Source: Ceratopteris richardii (Eukaryota; Streptophyta; Polypodiopsida; Polypodiales; Pteridaceae). From it: 64,000 nt of DNA. The stretch covers positions 187,174,855-187,238,854 of the forward strand of contig CM035413.1 of the NCBI GenBank assembly GCA_020310875.1, in the 5' to 3' direction. Position 1 is the stretch's first letter. Every line of letters starts with the position of its first letter. Of the stretch, positions 25,448 through 36,339 are shown piece after piece. The notes under the pieces are model-generated. The model was not told the origin of the DNA. It did no database searches and saw nothing but the letters and a program-made list of their open reading frames with translations. The translations under genes were made by a program, and so were the position numbers.

Positions 25448-25740
25448 TGTTGGGTGTGTGTAGAAGTGCGAGAGACACACAAGAAGCACACACAAGGAGC
25501 ACAAATGCAGCAAGACACACGGAGAAGACGATGGCTGGAATAGCTCTCTCTATTGATCGATGAACTAAACTAAAGTAAGAGCTGAATAATATCCCTAAGT
25601 ACTAAGTACCACCACATATGAGAGTATCAAGTATGTGGTAACATGGGGAAAAAACCTCTAGCCAGCACTAGAGTAAAAAGTGCCCATGAACAGGGAAAAG
25701 GTTCACATCAAAGCTACTCGAGGAACACATAAGTGTAACA
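25448..25740 (-). repeat. 5' LTR of copia B with adjoining primer site
   Basis: 293 bp. Immediately internal (minus strand, 25446-25435) is TGGTATCAGAGC, the initiator-Met tRNA primer site, which fixes this LTR as the 5' one. Confidence 0.9.
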
Positions 25741-26110
25741 ATTGAATCCTAATTTTAGAATTAGGGTTTGCTGATTTTCAGATTTGTTGCACTTTCTTGT
25801 GAGGTTAGGTTCACTTCATTGCTCATTTACTTCACACACATTCAGATTATAACAACATAATCTAAATTTTGTATCATCATCTTCTTGGCTATTCTTCCAT
25901 TAGTGAGTGCACCACATCATATGGTTGAGTAGTACTCCCATGTTGTAATTTGGACATCTATATTTTAGTGAGTAAGCATCTTGCTTATGTTCCCTATCCT
26001 TGTCTCAAGTTCTCTTTCTTTATATCTCTCACTTATCATCTTGATTAATTAAGGGTGTATGCTCAAAGGCTTTTAGTATTGGAACGATCTTGGGGCCCCA
26101 AATTCCAACA
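25741..26110 (+). repeat. 5' LTR of copia C, right part
   Basis: Begins with the second ATTGA and ends AAATTCCAACA at 26110. Together with 12328-12942 it makes a ~980-bp LTR. A primer site follows directly (CTTGGTATTAGAGC, 26111 onward), one base different from the usual TGGTATCAGAGC. Confidence 0.85.
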
Positions 26111-26150
26111 CTTGGTATTAGAGCATAATTGAGATACACACTTAGTTAAG

Positions 26151-29100
26151 ATGAGTGAGATTAGAATTGAGATTAAGGACAAGTTGGATGGATCTTCTAA
26201 TTATCCCATGTGGAGTTTCATGATGATGAATTTTTTATTGACAAAGGATTTATGGAGTATCATCAATGGATCCTTAACAAGACCCAGACGAGAAGGCGAA
26301 GAAGGGGATACAACAACTTCAAGAGGTACTGGAGTTACTATTACAGAACTAACTGAAGAAGAGGTAACCACTTCTACATCTAGAGTCATAGGTAGATCTT
26401 TACCTAGATTTCCTCCTACTAAAGATTAGGCAAGATGGGATGCTAGAGATGCTTTAGCACTTTCATTCATAGCAATGAGTGTTAAAAAGCATATTCTACC
26501 ACAAAGAAGATCTTGCAAAAGTTCTAGACACGCTTGGGAAGCTTGAGAATCTTTTTCAGAGAAGAAATCTTGCTAGGAAAGCTCACTTGAGGAGACAACT
26601 AGAAAATACAAGGATGAAGGCTAGTGAGTCAATTCAAACCCACATTACGAGACTCATTGACTTGAGAGATCAACTTCTAAATTTAGGAGTTGTGATATCT
26701 GATGAAGAAATGGTAAATACGCTGATTAATTCACTTCCTATGTCATATTGATCTTTCATAACCACTCTTACCCTTACCACAAGAGATAGAGAGGTTACAT
26801 TTGAAGAGTTAGAGTTCTTGTTACTTCAAGATGAAGATCCATTGAAGGGAATGGAAGAGAATGAAGAAGCACTTTTATCTTCATCAAAGGGTAAAAAGGA
26901 GAAGAAGGAAAAACAATCCAAGAAGGAAAGTAAGTCCCTTTCACCTTCTACTTCAGATTCTGTTTCTACTACATCCAAAGAGAAATCTTCTAAGAAGAAG
27001 GAAGCATTATGTTATTACTCCAAGAAACCTAGACATTTTATATCAGCTTGTCAAAAAAGGATTGCAACAAAAAAGAAAAAGGCACCAGGTAATGTTGCAG
27101 AAGATGACAAAAAAGGGAAATCTTAAGGTGATTCTTATGCCTGTATCACCATTGAGGAAGTAGCTTTTGATCAGGTAGCTTTACAAGTTCTTTCAGCAAA
27201 TCCTTGGATATTTGACTCAGGTGCTACAAAGCATATGACAGGTTGTAGAGATGTGTTTTCTTCTCTTTCCTATTCTACAGGTAGAAGAGTTACTATTGCA
27301 GATGGCAATGATTTGGATGTTGTAAGAATAGGTACATTTATCCTAAAGTCAAGGGAAGGTGGTAATTTTCAGACTTTAGATGTTTTATATGTACCTAGAA
27401 TGAAGAAGAAACTGCTATCTATATCTGCATTTTTAGGCGATGGTTTCAAAGTTTTATTTGAGAGAGATCTTTGTAAGATCTTGTCACACAAAGAAGATAA
27501 GTGTATTTTTCAAGGTGAGCATAGAGGAGGACTTTTGTTTTGTCAAAAATCAGTCAGGCATATGTAGTCAAATCTTCATCACCGGCAGAAGATATGAAGC
27601 TATGGCATAAGAGATTTGGACATATTAGTTTTGGAGCTCTCAAGAATATCAAAGATAGAGCTATGGTTGAGAGTTTACCCTTGTTTGAGCTACCAGATGA
27701 TTCAGATATATGTGAAGGTTGTCTTGAAGGTAAGATGCATAAACTAGCTTTCGAGAAACATGGTCATATTACAGCTACCAACAAAATTGTAGATTATTCA
27801 TTCAGATGTGAATGGACCTATGAGAGCAGACTCTATTTAGGGTTTCAGGTATTTTGTTCTATTGATTGATGATTTTATGAGATACTCATGGATCTATGGT
27901 CTTAAGTTGAAGTCAAAAGTCTTTCTTATGTTCAAGAAATTTGTAGCTATGGTTGAAAATGAAAGTCAGGAACTTATCTAGATTATTAGAAGTGATAGAG
28001 GTGGAGAATATTTGTCAAATGAGTTCTAGACATTTCTTGATGAGAAAGGTATTACTGGATACCTTACTATTGCTTATATTCCTCAGCAGAATGGTGTTGC
28101 ATAAAGAAAGAATAGAGTACTTGTTGAGATGATGCGGAGCATGATGGCATCCAAGAAGCTTTCACCAAAATTCTAGTTTGATGGAGTACATACATCTAAT
28201 CACATTTTAAACAGGTCATCTACAAAAGCTTTAAAGGTAATCACACCTTATGAAGCTTATTATGGTAGAAAACCTAATGTGAGTTACTTTAGAGTATTTG
28301 GATCACTTTCTTATGTACATGTTGAGAAAAAGGATCGAGGCAAACTAGATGTAAAGGCAAAGAAAGCTATTTTTATTGGATATCATGTTGAGAGCAAAGG
28401 ATACAGGTTTTATGTTCCAGAGACAAGTGAAGTTATTCTTTCACATAACGCTCATATTGCTGAAAATAAAGTTTATGATAAAGAAGTAGAAATACCAGAG
28501 TTCATTAGTGAAAATGACTATGGATTTTTTAGAAGGAATTTGGATTTACATGTTCAACCATATCAAGAGGGAGTTAAAATTCCTAGGGTTCAAGAAAGGG
28601 TTGAAGAAAGAGGAATTTCACAACCTTCTACAGAGTCAATTCCACATGAGGCTTTGGTTCCAGAAATGGAACAAAGTACTAGAGTTCCAGAAAGTCCTAG
28701 TACCTCAGAAGGACAAGTTCCAGAACCTGTGGAAGCTGAAGGGTGAGAAAGAGTATCACCACTATTTAAGGATACACCTACATGGTTATATCAGACTTGG
28801 AAAGATAGTGGTATAAAGACTTTTACAAGAAGAACAAGGAGTCAGACTAGAGCTCATGTAAGTTTTGCTGAAGACTTTGAGATTCATGATATTTTGGCAC
28901 TTACGACAGTTGAAGATGAACTTGCATGTGTTAAAGATGAACTTAACATTCCTATTTGGAGAAAATCTATGCAAGAAGAGATTGATTCTATTCATAAGAA
29001 TCAAACTTGGCAGCTATGTGAGTTACCAGAGGGAAAGAAAGCTATAGACATAAAATGGATTTTCAAAATTAAAAGGAAATCAGATGGTACTATTGACAGG

Positions 29101-29806
29101 TAAAAAGCAAGATTGGTTGTCAAAGGATATGCACAACAAAAAGGTATTGATTATGATGATACATTCGCTCCTACGTCTAAGATGACTGTTATTAATTCAA
29201 TACTTGCTTTAGCAGCAGATTTTGGTTGGCAAAGACTACTTTTCTAAATGGTGATTTACATGAGGATGTGTATATTCAGCAGCCAAAAGGTTTTGAAGAG
29301 ATAGGTAAAGAACATTTGGTATGTAAGCTTATAAAAACTTTGTATGGTTTAAAATAGGCACCTAGAGCATGGTATGAAAGGATACACACATATCTTTTAT
29401 CCATTGATTTCCATAACTGAGATGCAGCTCCAACTCTTTATGTCAAAGATGAACCAGGTATGATGATTATAGCAATTATTTATGTGGATGATATTATAAT
29501 CACAGGTCCCAAAGATGAAGATTTGCAGATGTTCAAAGAAGAATTGAAGCAAACATTTGATGTGAATGATTTGGGAATCTTGCAGTATTATCTTAGGATT
29601 CAGTTTTTGTTTAAGGATGAGTGTATCTATATGACACAACAGAAGTACATTGAGAAACTTTTAGAGTGGTTTCAGATGAGTGATTCTAAACCTATGCAAA
29701 CACCTATGGATGAGAATGCATCTTTACAAATGGTAGCAGATGCAGAATCATTTGATGCTACTTTATATAGTCAAGCAATTGGTTGTTTGATATATCTTTG
29801 TAATAC
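26151..29806 (+). pseudogene. copia C gag-pol (5' part, to RT end)
   Basis: Start ATG at 26151 (MSEIRIEIKDKLDGSSNYPMW). Gag is broken by a stop at 26428 and shifts. The zinc knuckle has Ser for its second Cys (C-Y-Y-S-x4-H-x4-C). Protease has D-S-G-A-T (about 27213). GAG-pre-integrase (WHKRFGHISF) is readable. Integrase is shifted around 27800, and the codon for the catalytic Glu in NGVA-E-RKN is TAA (28102-28104). RT is open from 28894 with VDRY-type and YVDD (about 29480) boxes but has a deletion near 29232 and several stops. It ends at CNTR (29808), where H2 is inserted; RNase H resumes at 33512. Dead element. Confidence 0.85.
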
Positions 29807-31213
29807 ACGTTCTCGGCGCGAAAGCAACGGTCGGTGGATCCTGCCAACCGTCGAAAAATACGGTGCACGCCGGGTGCTTGGAGCAAGCTCAAGTACAATG
29901 ACGGCTCAAAAAAAACAAATGCTTAGTAATCAATTGCAAAATGATTCATCATATTTGTGATAATGAAGGAAATTACTTTTAACTTAACAGTTTATAACAA
30001 AGCACATGAACATCCATCTTACATGAAAAACAATTCAAATGTAAAAAAACAACGATTCTAATATGTTGCAGGTTCTGACGATATTTGTTTAGAAGATAAT
30101 TATCTTTCAATGCACTATCTCGAATTAAAGTTCAATGAGAAGTTTGGACCAACGAATGTAGTTTTCGAACCTTTAATCATGAGCCCAGAATCGGTTGCAG
30201 TCCAAATTAGTAAACTAAAGAAAATAATGTTTGACATATTGAACATAAAGTTGATCACTGCAGTATATTTTTGTGAGACATAGCAGAAAGTGTGGCAACG
30301 TTTTGAACCAGTATATTTCACGCATAAGTATTCAGTTGATTCTTCGCATGGAAATTCTCACACAAAAAACGTCTGTTACAAGTCATGACGCATAAAAAAA
30401 ATTCTGATATTATATTTATTTATTAAAGAACTTTACTTAGTTTAAACAGGAATCTCAACATAAACCATCATATGTCTTTGTTGTAGTGTTAATTAGAGTA
30501 TATGACCATTCTACGCTCAATTGTATCTTTAGCGACGCTTCTGTTTGAATGATGAGAGCTTGAAAACAGACATGGAGTATGCATTAGATGACTCTCTCTT
30601 CTCAATTAGCCATCACCATACTTGTCAGTTTCAGGTTCCTTCCAGCGCATAGAATTATCCCTTGTTCAAATAACAGTCTTTATAACATATCATAAAGTCG
30701 TAACCTTCATCCGAACATGCATAAAGGAAAACTCCAAAGCAAGTTTTGAGCAAAATCGAATCATGATATAATTTATTTAATTAGTCCTTAACATGATCTT
30801 TTGTATTATCATCGTATACATGAGAAGCTTAACAATCTGTCACATCAAAACAAAACACAATCGCAGAAGTCTCGATCAATTTGCGAACATGCCATTGTTA
30901 CTGTTGCATGCGCATATTGAACTTGTATCATCGCTCAGTAACACAGATGATAAAATTCACTAATTGAATTCACTTTTGCGCACTTGGCGGTCCATCTTAC
31001 ATAATAAAGTCATAAATCAAATTACTTACAGATAATCCTCTTTCGTGGATGCTAGGAAACGTCAAATCAGAGTAGATAATTTATCTTTCTTCATTTGTAG
31101 ACTTCAGAAATGGTTCGTACGTTCATCATCGGCATATCAGAACTTAACATCTCTTCAATTCTCATCAGCGTTCAGCACTTCAAAGCACAGTGTTGCTTCA
31201 TTACTCTTCAGCG

Positions 31214-31998
31214 TCGCTTCTGCACAACAGAGACTTCATGTCGCTTTTGATGCTTCACTTGTCAGAGCAGACCGGCTGCTTTGCCACAAGAGCTTATAAC
31301 CATCGCAATTCCGAGCTCTCCTAGACTTTTTCTTCGGCACCTTGATGTTCCATCACCTTCACAAGGAGTCCACGTCCTCTCTTTGATCAGCAGATAGAGA
31401 TGTCCTGGCGTCGGGTCGTGCCCCCCAGGCCTCCTTCTTTCCACAGATATCGCCGCCCTCCTCAGCGGATACTTCTTTGTCTCTTCCCCATCATATCCGC
31501 TTATGCTTGCCTTCCTCTTCTGATGAGAAGTCCCCAGCAGCGTATTCCGATTCCCTTCTGCTAATCTGCCTCAAAAGAACGATCAATTGGCCTCCGTTTG
31601 CCCCCCTCCTTCACTGCGTGAGATCTTCCTCCTTAGCAGAAGTCGCCATTACTCCCAGATTGCATGCGCATGTCCTCCTATTCCTACCCACTGCATGATG
31701 CCTCCGTCTCTCCATTTCCAAATAAAACTTTCAGTCAGCCTCCTGAAAAATCTCCTCCTCCCGTGCATGCCAGCCTCCAAACTTTCAGATGCAAGCACAA
31801 GTCACAAGAATGTTGTATTGTTAGTGAACGGTGGCTTATGTGTGCGTATCAACTTTCGATACCTTCCAAGCATCTAAGCTTCTCAGGGTTATGAGCATCA
31901 TTCTATTTTTGAACAAACAAAAAAAAACCTTGCCCCATTATCCATTGTAATAGTGGGATACACCTTTGAAGTGATATAAACACGCATAAATATCCATT
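31214..31998. repeat. direct repeat, copy 1 (inside H2)
   Basis: A 785-bp unit repeated at 32500-33283 with only scattered differences, separated by ~500 bp of AT-rich DNA. Ser/Pro-rich frames in it (for example 31477-31698) recur in the second copy but show no known domain. Confidence 0.85.
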
Positions 31999-32499
31999 AT
32001 GAAATAAAATTCATAAGTTTCACATTAGCTTTTTCAACCTTTGTAACAAAGTTCATAAATTTCAGAAAAAATCATAATGTTCATAGTATAATATAACCAT
32101 TATATTTATTATAAACAAAATCATTTTATTCAAAATATTCATCAAACTTTGTGTTTCATATTTTAGTATTCTTTTGGTTAAGCAAATCATAATGCAAAAC
32201 TTTATCATAAGCTTTTAACTAGCTTTTCCAAGCATAAAAACTTCATAAAACAAAACAATTTAAGTATATGCTCATCTTCTTTAGGAAAACAGGCATATAT
32301 GCAGCAAACAATATCAAAACTTGAAAAGTTTTATCTTCAATAAACAATTCCATCACAATAAAACTATTACCTTAAATTCTTCTCCTTTTTCTTAACTTTG
32401 TATGAGTTTTTGGTATTATTTTCAATCTTCCATATGGCTTCTTGTACCCATTTTTCCATATTCTTGTCATGTTCTAATTGAATTTGAAGATTTTTAGCA

Positions 32500-33283
32500 T
32501 CGCTTATGCACAACAGAGACTTCATGTCGCTTTTGATGCTTCACCTGTCAGAGCAGACCGTCTGCTTTGCCACAAGAGCTTGTAACCATCGCAATTCCTA
32601 GCTCTCCTAGACTTTTTCTTCGGCACCTTGATGTTCCATCACCTTCACAAGGAGTCCACGTCCTTTCTTCGATCAGCAGATAGAGATGTCCTGGCGTCGG
32701 GTCGTGCCCCCCAGGCCTCCTTCTTTCCACAGATATCGCCGCCCTCCTCAGCGGATACTTCTTCGTCTCTTCCCCATCATATCCGCTTATGCTTGCCTTC
32801 CTCTTCTGATGAGAAGTCCCCAGCAGCATATTCTGATTCCCTTCTGCTAATCTGCCTCAAAAGAACGATCAATTGGCCTCCGTTTGCCCCCCTCCTTCAC
32901 TGCGTGAGATCTTCCTCCTTAGCAGCAGCCGCCATTACTCCCAGATTGCATGCGCATGTCCTCCTATTCCTACCCACTGCATGATGCCTCCGTCTCTCCA
33001 TTTCCAAATAAAACTTTCAGTCAGCCTCCCGAAAAATCTCCTCCTCCCGTGCATGCGAGCGTCCAAACTTTCAGATGCAAGCACAAGTCACAAGAATGTT
33101 GTACTGTTAGTGAACGGTGGCTTATGTGTGCATATCAACTTTCGATACCTTCCAAGCATCTAAGCTTCTCAGGGCTATGAGCATCATTCTATTTTTGAAC
33201 ACACAAAAAAAAACCTTGCCGCATTATCCATTGTAATAGTGGGATACACCTTCGAAGTGATATAAACATGCATAAATATTCAT
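32500..33283. repeat. direct repeat, copy 2 (inside H2)
   Basis: Second copy of the unit at 31214-31998, in the same orientation. Neither copy reaches the H2 termini, so they are not LTRs of H2 itself. Confidence 0.85.
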
Positions 33284-33486
33284 TCATTTAAACCATCACA
33301 ATATGTGATTTTATCTCTTACTTTTGTTTTATTTTGTAGGTACATCTTCAAGGAATCTTCAAGCCTCTTCAACTCGTATTATCACAAAACTTAAGATAAT
33401 CTTAATTCAAGCCATTTAATCATGAAATCCAAGAGAGTTAAAAATTTTGAAGCCTAGCATTTTTGTTCTGTCTTTTGAAGTAACAA

Positions 33487-33503
33487 GGAGAGAGAATCTC
33501 TCC
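33487..33503. repeat. terminal hairpin of element H2
   Basis: Perfect stem GGAGAGA / TCTCTCC with a 3-base loop, 4 bp from the right end. The stem sequence differs from that of H1 while the position is the same. Confidence 0.75.
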
Positions 33504-33511
33504 GACAACGT

Positions 33512-34112
33512 CCTGATATACAATTTGCAGTTTCTCAAGTATCAAGGTTCATGTAGAATCCGACAGTGTTACATTGGAAAGCAGTAAAGCAGATCTTCCG
33601 ATATTTGAAGGGAACTTCAAATTATGCTATAGTATTTTCGAAATCTACACATTTGTTACTAAAAGGTTTTTCAGATTCTGATGGTGATAGAGACACTAGA
33701 AGAAGTACTAGTGGATTTTGTTTTTATCTTGGAGATTGTCTTATCTCATGGCTTTCGAAGAGACAACCCACTATTGCAACTTCATCGTGCGAAGTTGAAT
33801 ATCCTGCAATATTTACAACTACTCTAGAGTCAGTTTGGTTGCAGAAGATTTTTAGTTGTCTATATGTAAGAGTACATGAAACCATTCAGATATTTTCAGA
33901 TAGCCACAGTGCAATAGCTATAGCAAAGAATCCAGTCCATCATGCAAGGACAAAGCATATAGAGGTACACTACCACTATATTCGAGAGTAGATAGCAAAG
34001 AAGCACATTGAGCTAGTTTACGTTCCTTCTAGTGAGAATGTTGCAGATATATTTACCAAAGCATTGACGAGAGATAATCATGACAAGATGTGCAGGTTAC
34101 TGAAGCTTGTAC
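33512..34112 (+). pseudogene. copia C RNase H, 3' part of pol
   Basis: Resumes the C pol frame (DIQFAVSQVSRFM, then WKAVKQIFRYLKGT). RNase H boxes: SDSDGD with the first Asp present, SSCEVEY, FSDSHSAI and HARTKHIEVHYHY. A TAG interrupts at about 33989, and the end reads VADIFTKAL before LKLVPI and a stop. The 3' LTR begins at 34136 after the purine run GAAGGAGGGA. Confidence 0.82.
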
Positions 34113-34135
34113 CAATATGACATTGAAGGAGGGAT

Positions 34136-34178
34136 TGTTGGAAGTCAATGTACATATGGTCCACATTCCAACAATTCT
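34136..34178 (+). repeat. truncated 3' LTR of copia C
   Basis: The first ~43 bp match 12328-12370 with one substitution; homology then stops. The rest of the LTR is deleted or replaced. Confidence 0.7.
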
Positions 34179-34684
34179 CGTTGATGAATCTCAGGTGGGT
34201 TATTCTGACTTTATGGATCATTCCATATTGTCCTTGTCCCACGAGAGCTGCATCTTCAAAATGAATAGATGAATATGGGAGAAAACAAAGATTATTTGAT
34301 GTTTGATCTCCCATATTCACATGTATATCTCTTGTATTTGGATCTACCGATGGCCTCTCTCCCTATTCTGTCATGTCCAGTCTCACTCCCTCTCCTCTCT
34401 TCATTGTCTAATAATGTTAATTGACAAATTTGATTTTGTCTATGATTGTAGGCATTGTGCTTGTATCTAATGCTGATGACTCTACTACATGGATGATATG
34501 TCCAAAGATATGAGTAAGCACTTTGGACATTTGCTCATCTAATACATGTGCTCCACCTCACACACTACCAAATTTATCTTTAATGTTGATATATGTTGTT
34601 CTAGATAATTGCTCAGTGAAATCTTTGTAATTAGATAGTTGAATTCCTAAGTGAGTTGATCTTTAGAGAACCTATTTTTTTATG
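34179..34684. other. unassigned spacer with 13-bp hairpin
   Basis: No gene seen. A perfect 13-bp inverted repeat, TGAATATGGGAGA (34270-34282) and TCTCCCATATTCA (34307-34319), has a 24-base loop. Confidence 0.5.
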
Positions 34685-34748
34685 TGTTGGACACTTGATG
34701 TGAAACCGGCTAAAGCTAGCCTAAACTATAAATAGAGCTTGTAGGATC
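34685..34748 (+). repeat. LTR relic of family F, left part (target of E1)
   Basis: Begins TGTTGGACAC and contains a TATA-like ACTATAAATAGAGC. It is cut by copia E1 and appears to continue at 41908 (GAGAGAATTTCTAG...). It resembles the target of H1 (4940-4966 plus 7526-7560). Confidence 0.4.
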
Positions 34749-34753
34749 ATCTT

Positions 34754-35816
34754 TGTTGGTGCAATTAAAACCAAGCCCACATACTTGGTTGATTAGCTCA
34801 TACTTGATCTATTGACATAACTTATGCAAGGCTTCATATGATCAACCTCTTGTAAAACGTTCTTCACATTTACCTTTGTAAAAGTGGTTCACATCCACAT
34901 GGAGTTAGGAAGCTCTAAATCACAAATCATTTGGTTGTTGAATGATGAGGGAATCTATCCTATACTTTAGGATTCACCTTTTAGGTAGATCTTTGAATTT
35001 GAATTCAAACTTTGGCTCCAAGTGCAGCTATAAGAAGAGGATAAAAAGGAACCGCATGTATCTCGAGCCCATGAGATCATTTTGAAGGAGATTCATTGTA
35101 AAGTGAGATATTATTTCATAGCTGATTCATCTTCACACATTGAGCAATGTATGATTACTAATGGCATTCTATTTTTATATGATTTAATACATATATGATC
35201 ATTACATTCTCATTTCACTTCTCTATTATAACTTCATGAGAATAGTGATCTTCTCAGAGCTTATTCTCAGTGCATGATTGATCATTTGCCATAATTTAAA
35301 GCATGATAGATTCAGCATACCATCTATTACATGCCTAAAAAATTTCATTAGCATTTCTTTTCTAGATCATGAGATAATAACTCATCTTTGCTCACTCGTC
35401 TGTATACTGTTGAACCCCAAAATTGTCGGGATGCTCTTATGATTTGCTAAACATCTTTCTCTGTGTGTAGTCCATCATTTTTTATAAAATCACTCATGAT
35501 TGATAGCTTACTAAGCTAATTAGATTTTCCCAAAAGGAATTAAGCCAATTGTTGTTGTACTCAAGAAACTGTTCAAAACATTGAACAGGTGTAGGAGCAA
35601 AAATAGCAAGTTTTGTGGTCTTGGATCAACTCCTACCTATCTGTTTTGATCCATTGATTAGTGGATCATGTTCCAAGCAACATATATGATTATTTATGAT
35701 CATTAGTTAGCTAAAGAGGCCCTTTACACTCTCCAGCAATCATTCTTAGCATGTGTGAAGCATGATCAAGAAACACCACTTCATCTCTTAAAGACTATCC
35801 ACCATCTCCTCCAACA
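34754..35816 (+). repeat. 5' LTR of copia E1
   Basis: 1063 bp, TGTTGGTGCAATT ... CCTCCAACA. Its start resembles the LTR of element I (TGTTGGTGCAAGAC). Primer site TGGTATCAGAGC at 35818-35829. Confidence 0.88.
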
Positions 35817-35842
35817 ATGGTATCAGAGCAACAACAAGCAAG

Positions 35843-36313
35843 ATTGGAGATGGATTTCCATCCTTTATTGAGAAATTGGACAAAAATAACTACTCAGCAT
35901 GTTCACTAAGGATGCAAGCCTACCGTCAAGGGAGAAGACTATATGGATACATCTCAGGAGATGAAGAAATGCCAATCTTCATAAGCAAGCATCAATCTAC
36001 AAGGGAAGAGCAAGAAAGGTTGACCAAATGGTGTGCAAAGGATGCTCTTGCTAGGCTTTATCTACTAACCTTAATCTTTGATTTCGCGTTACCACATATT
36101 AGGAATAACAAGATCTCCCAAGAGACTTTGGAAGTGCTCTCATCATATTTCTCATCAAATACAAGAGCTATGAAGAATCAGTTATGGATGGCATTTACAA
36201 CTCTAAAGAAACAACGAACGCAAGGAGTGGATGATTTTGTAAACCAAGATGAAAGATGTGGCTGACCAGCTTACAAGCATTGGAGAGGAGATAGAAGAAG
36301 AACATATAGTATC
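35843..36313 (+). pseudogene. copia E1 gag fragment
   Basis: Aligns with the start of element I gag: GDGFPSFIEKLDKNNY, YGYISGDEEMPIF, WCAKDALARLYLL, then ALPHIRNNKISQET. The initiating ATG is ATT (35843-35845), so the native start is lost. A frameshift occurs near 36240 (VDDFVNQ...), and homology ends at about 36313 within the segment that in element I reads EEEQIVRQV. No knuckle, protease or integrase of this family remains. Confidence 0.8.
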
Positions 36314-36339
36314 AGCAAGTACTGCAATAAGTGTTCCAA

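Larger units (their letters stand above)
12943..25740 (-). mobile_element. Ty1/copia element B with duplicated gag-integrase block
   Basis: A minus-strand copia bounded by two LTRs (25448-25740 is the 5' one, 12943-13233 the 3' one) and by perfect 5-bp target duplications ATTGA at 12938-12942 and 25741-25745. From its 5' end it reads gag, protease, GAG-pre-integrase and the first residues of integrase (25200-23735, then 17341-17274). At 17273/17274 it jumps back into gag and continues through a second gag, protease, integrase, RT and RNase H to the 3' LTR. Copia D sits in the first integrase copy. The two LTRs differ at roughly a dozen of about 291 positions. Confidence 0.88.
29811..33507. 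mobile_element. element H2: second TGTCGG-type repeat with 4-bp TSD
   Basis: A 3697-bp insertion in the copia C RT/RNase H junction. Removing it joins AATACACGT to CCTGATATAC and restores the reading CNTRPDI. ACGT flanks both sides (29807-29810, 33508-33511). The left end TCTCGGCGCGAAAGC matches H1 (TGTCGGTGCGAAAGC); the right end is TCTCCGACA, preceded by a hairpin. The interior shares little with H1 beyond the first ~110 bp, contains a direct ~785-bp repeat and encodes nothing I recognise. Confidence 0.75.
12328..34178 (+). mobile_element. Ty1/copia element C, split by nested insertions
   Basis: A plus-strand copia element whose pieces are collinear: 5' LTR part 1 (12328-12942), 5' LTR part 2 (25741-26110), primer site, gag-pol (26151-29806), RNase H (33512-34112), polypurine tract and the first ~43 bp of the 3' LTR (34136-34178). 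Copia B interrupts the 5' LTR (TSD ATTGA) and H2 interrupts the RT/RNase H junction (TSD ACGT). The coding part has many stops and shifts. The 3' LTR is truncated, so no element-wide target duplication is visible. Confidence 0.85.

Noticed and set aside
31214-33283. The 785-bp repeats as LTRs of one element
   Set aside because: They lack TG...CA ends, a primer site and any internal coding sequence.
29811-33507. H2 as a Helitron
   Set aside because: The right end is CCGACA and not CTRR, and a 4-bp target duplication is present, whereas Helitrons make none.
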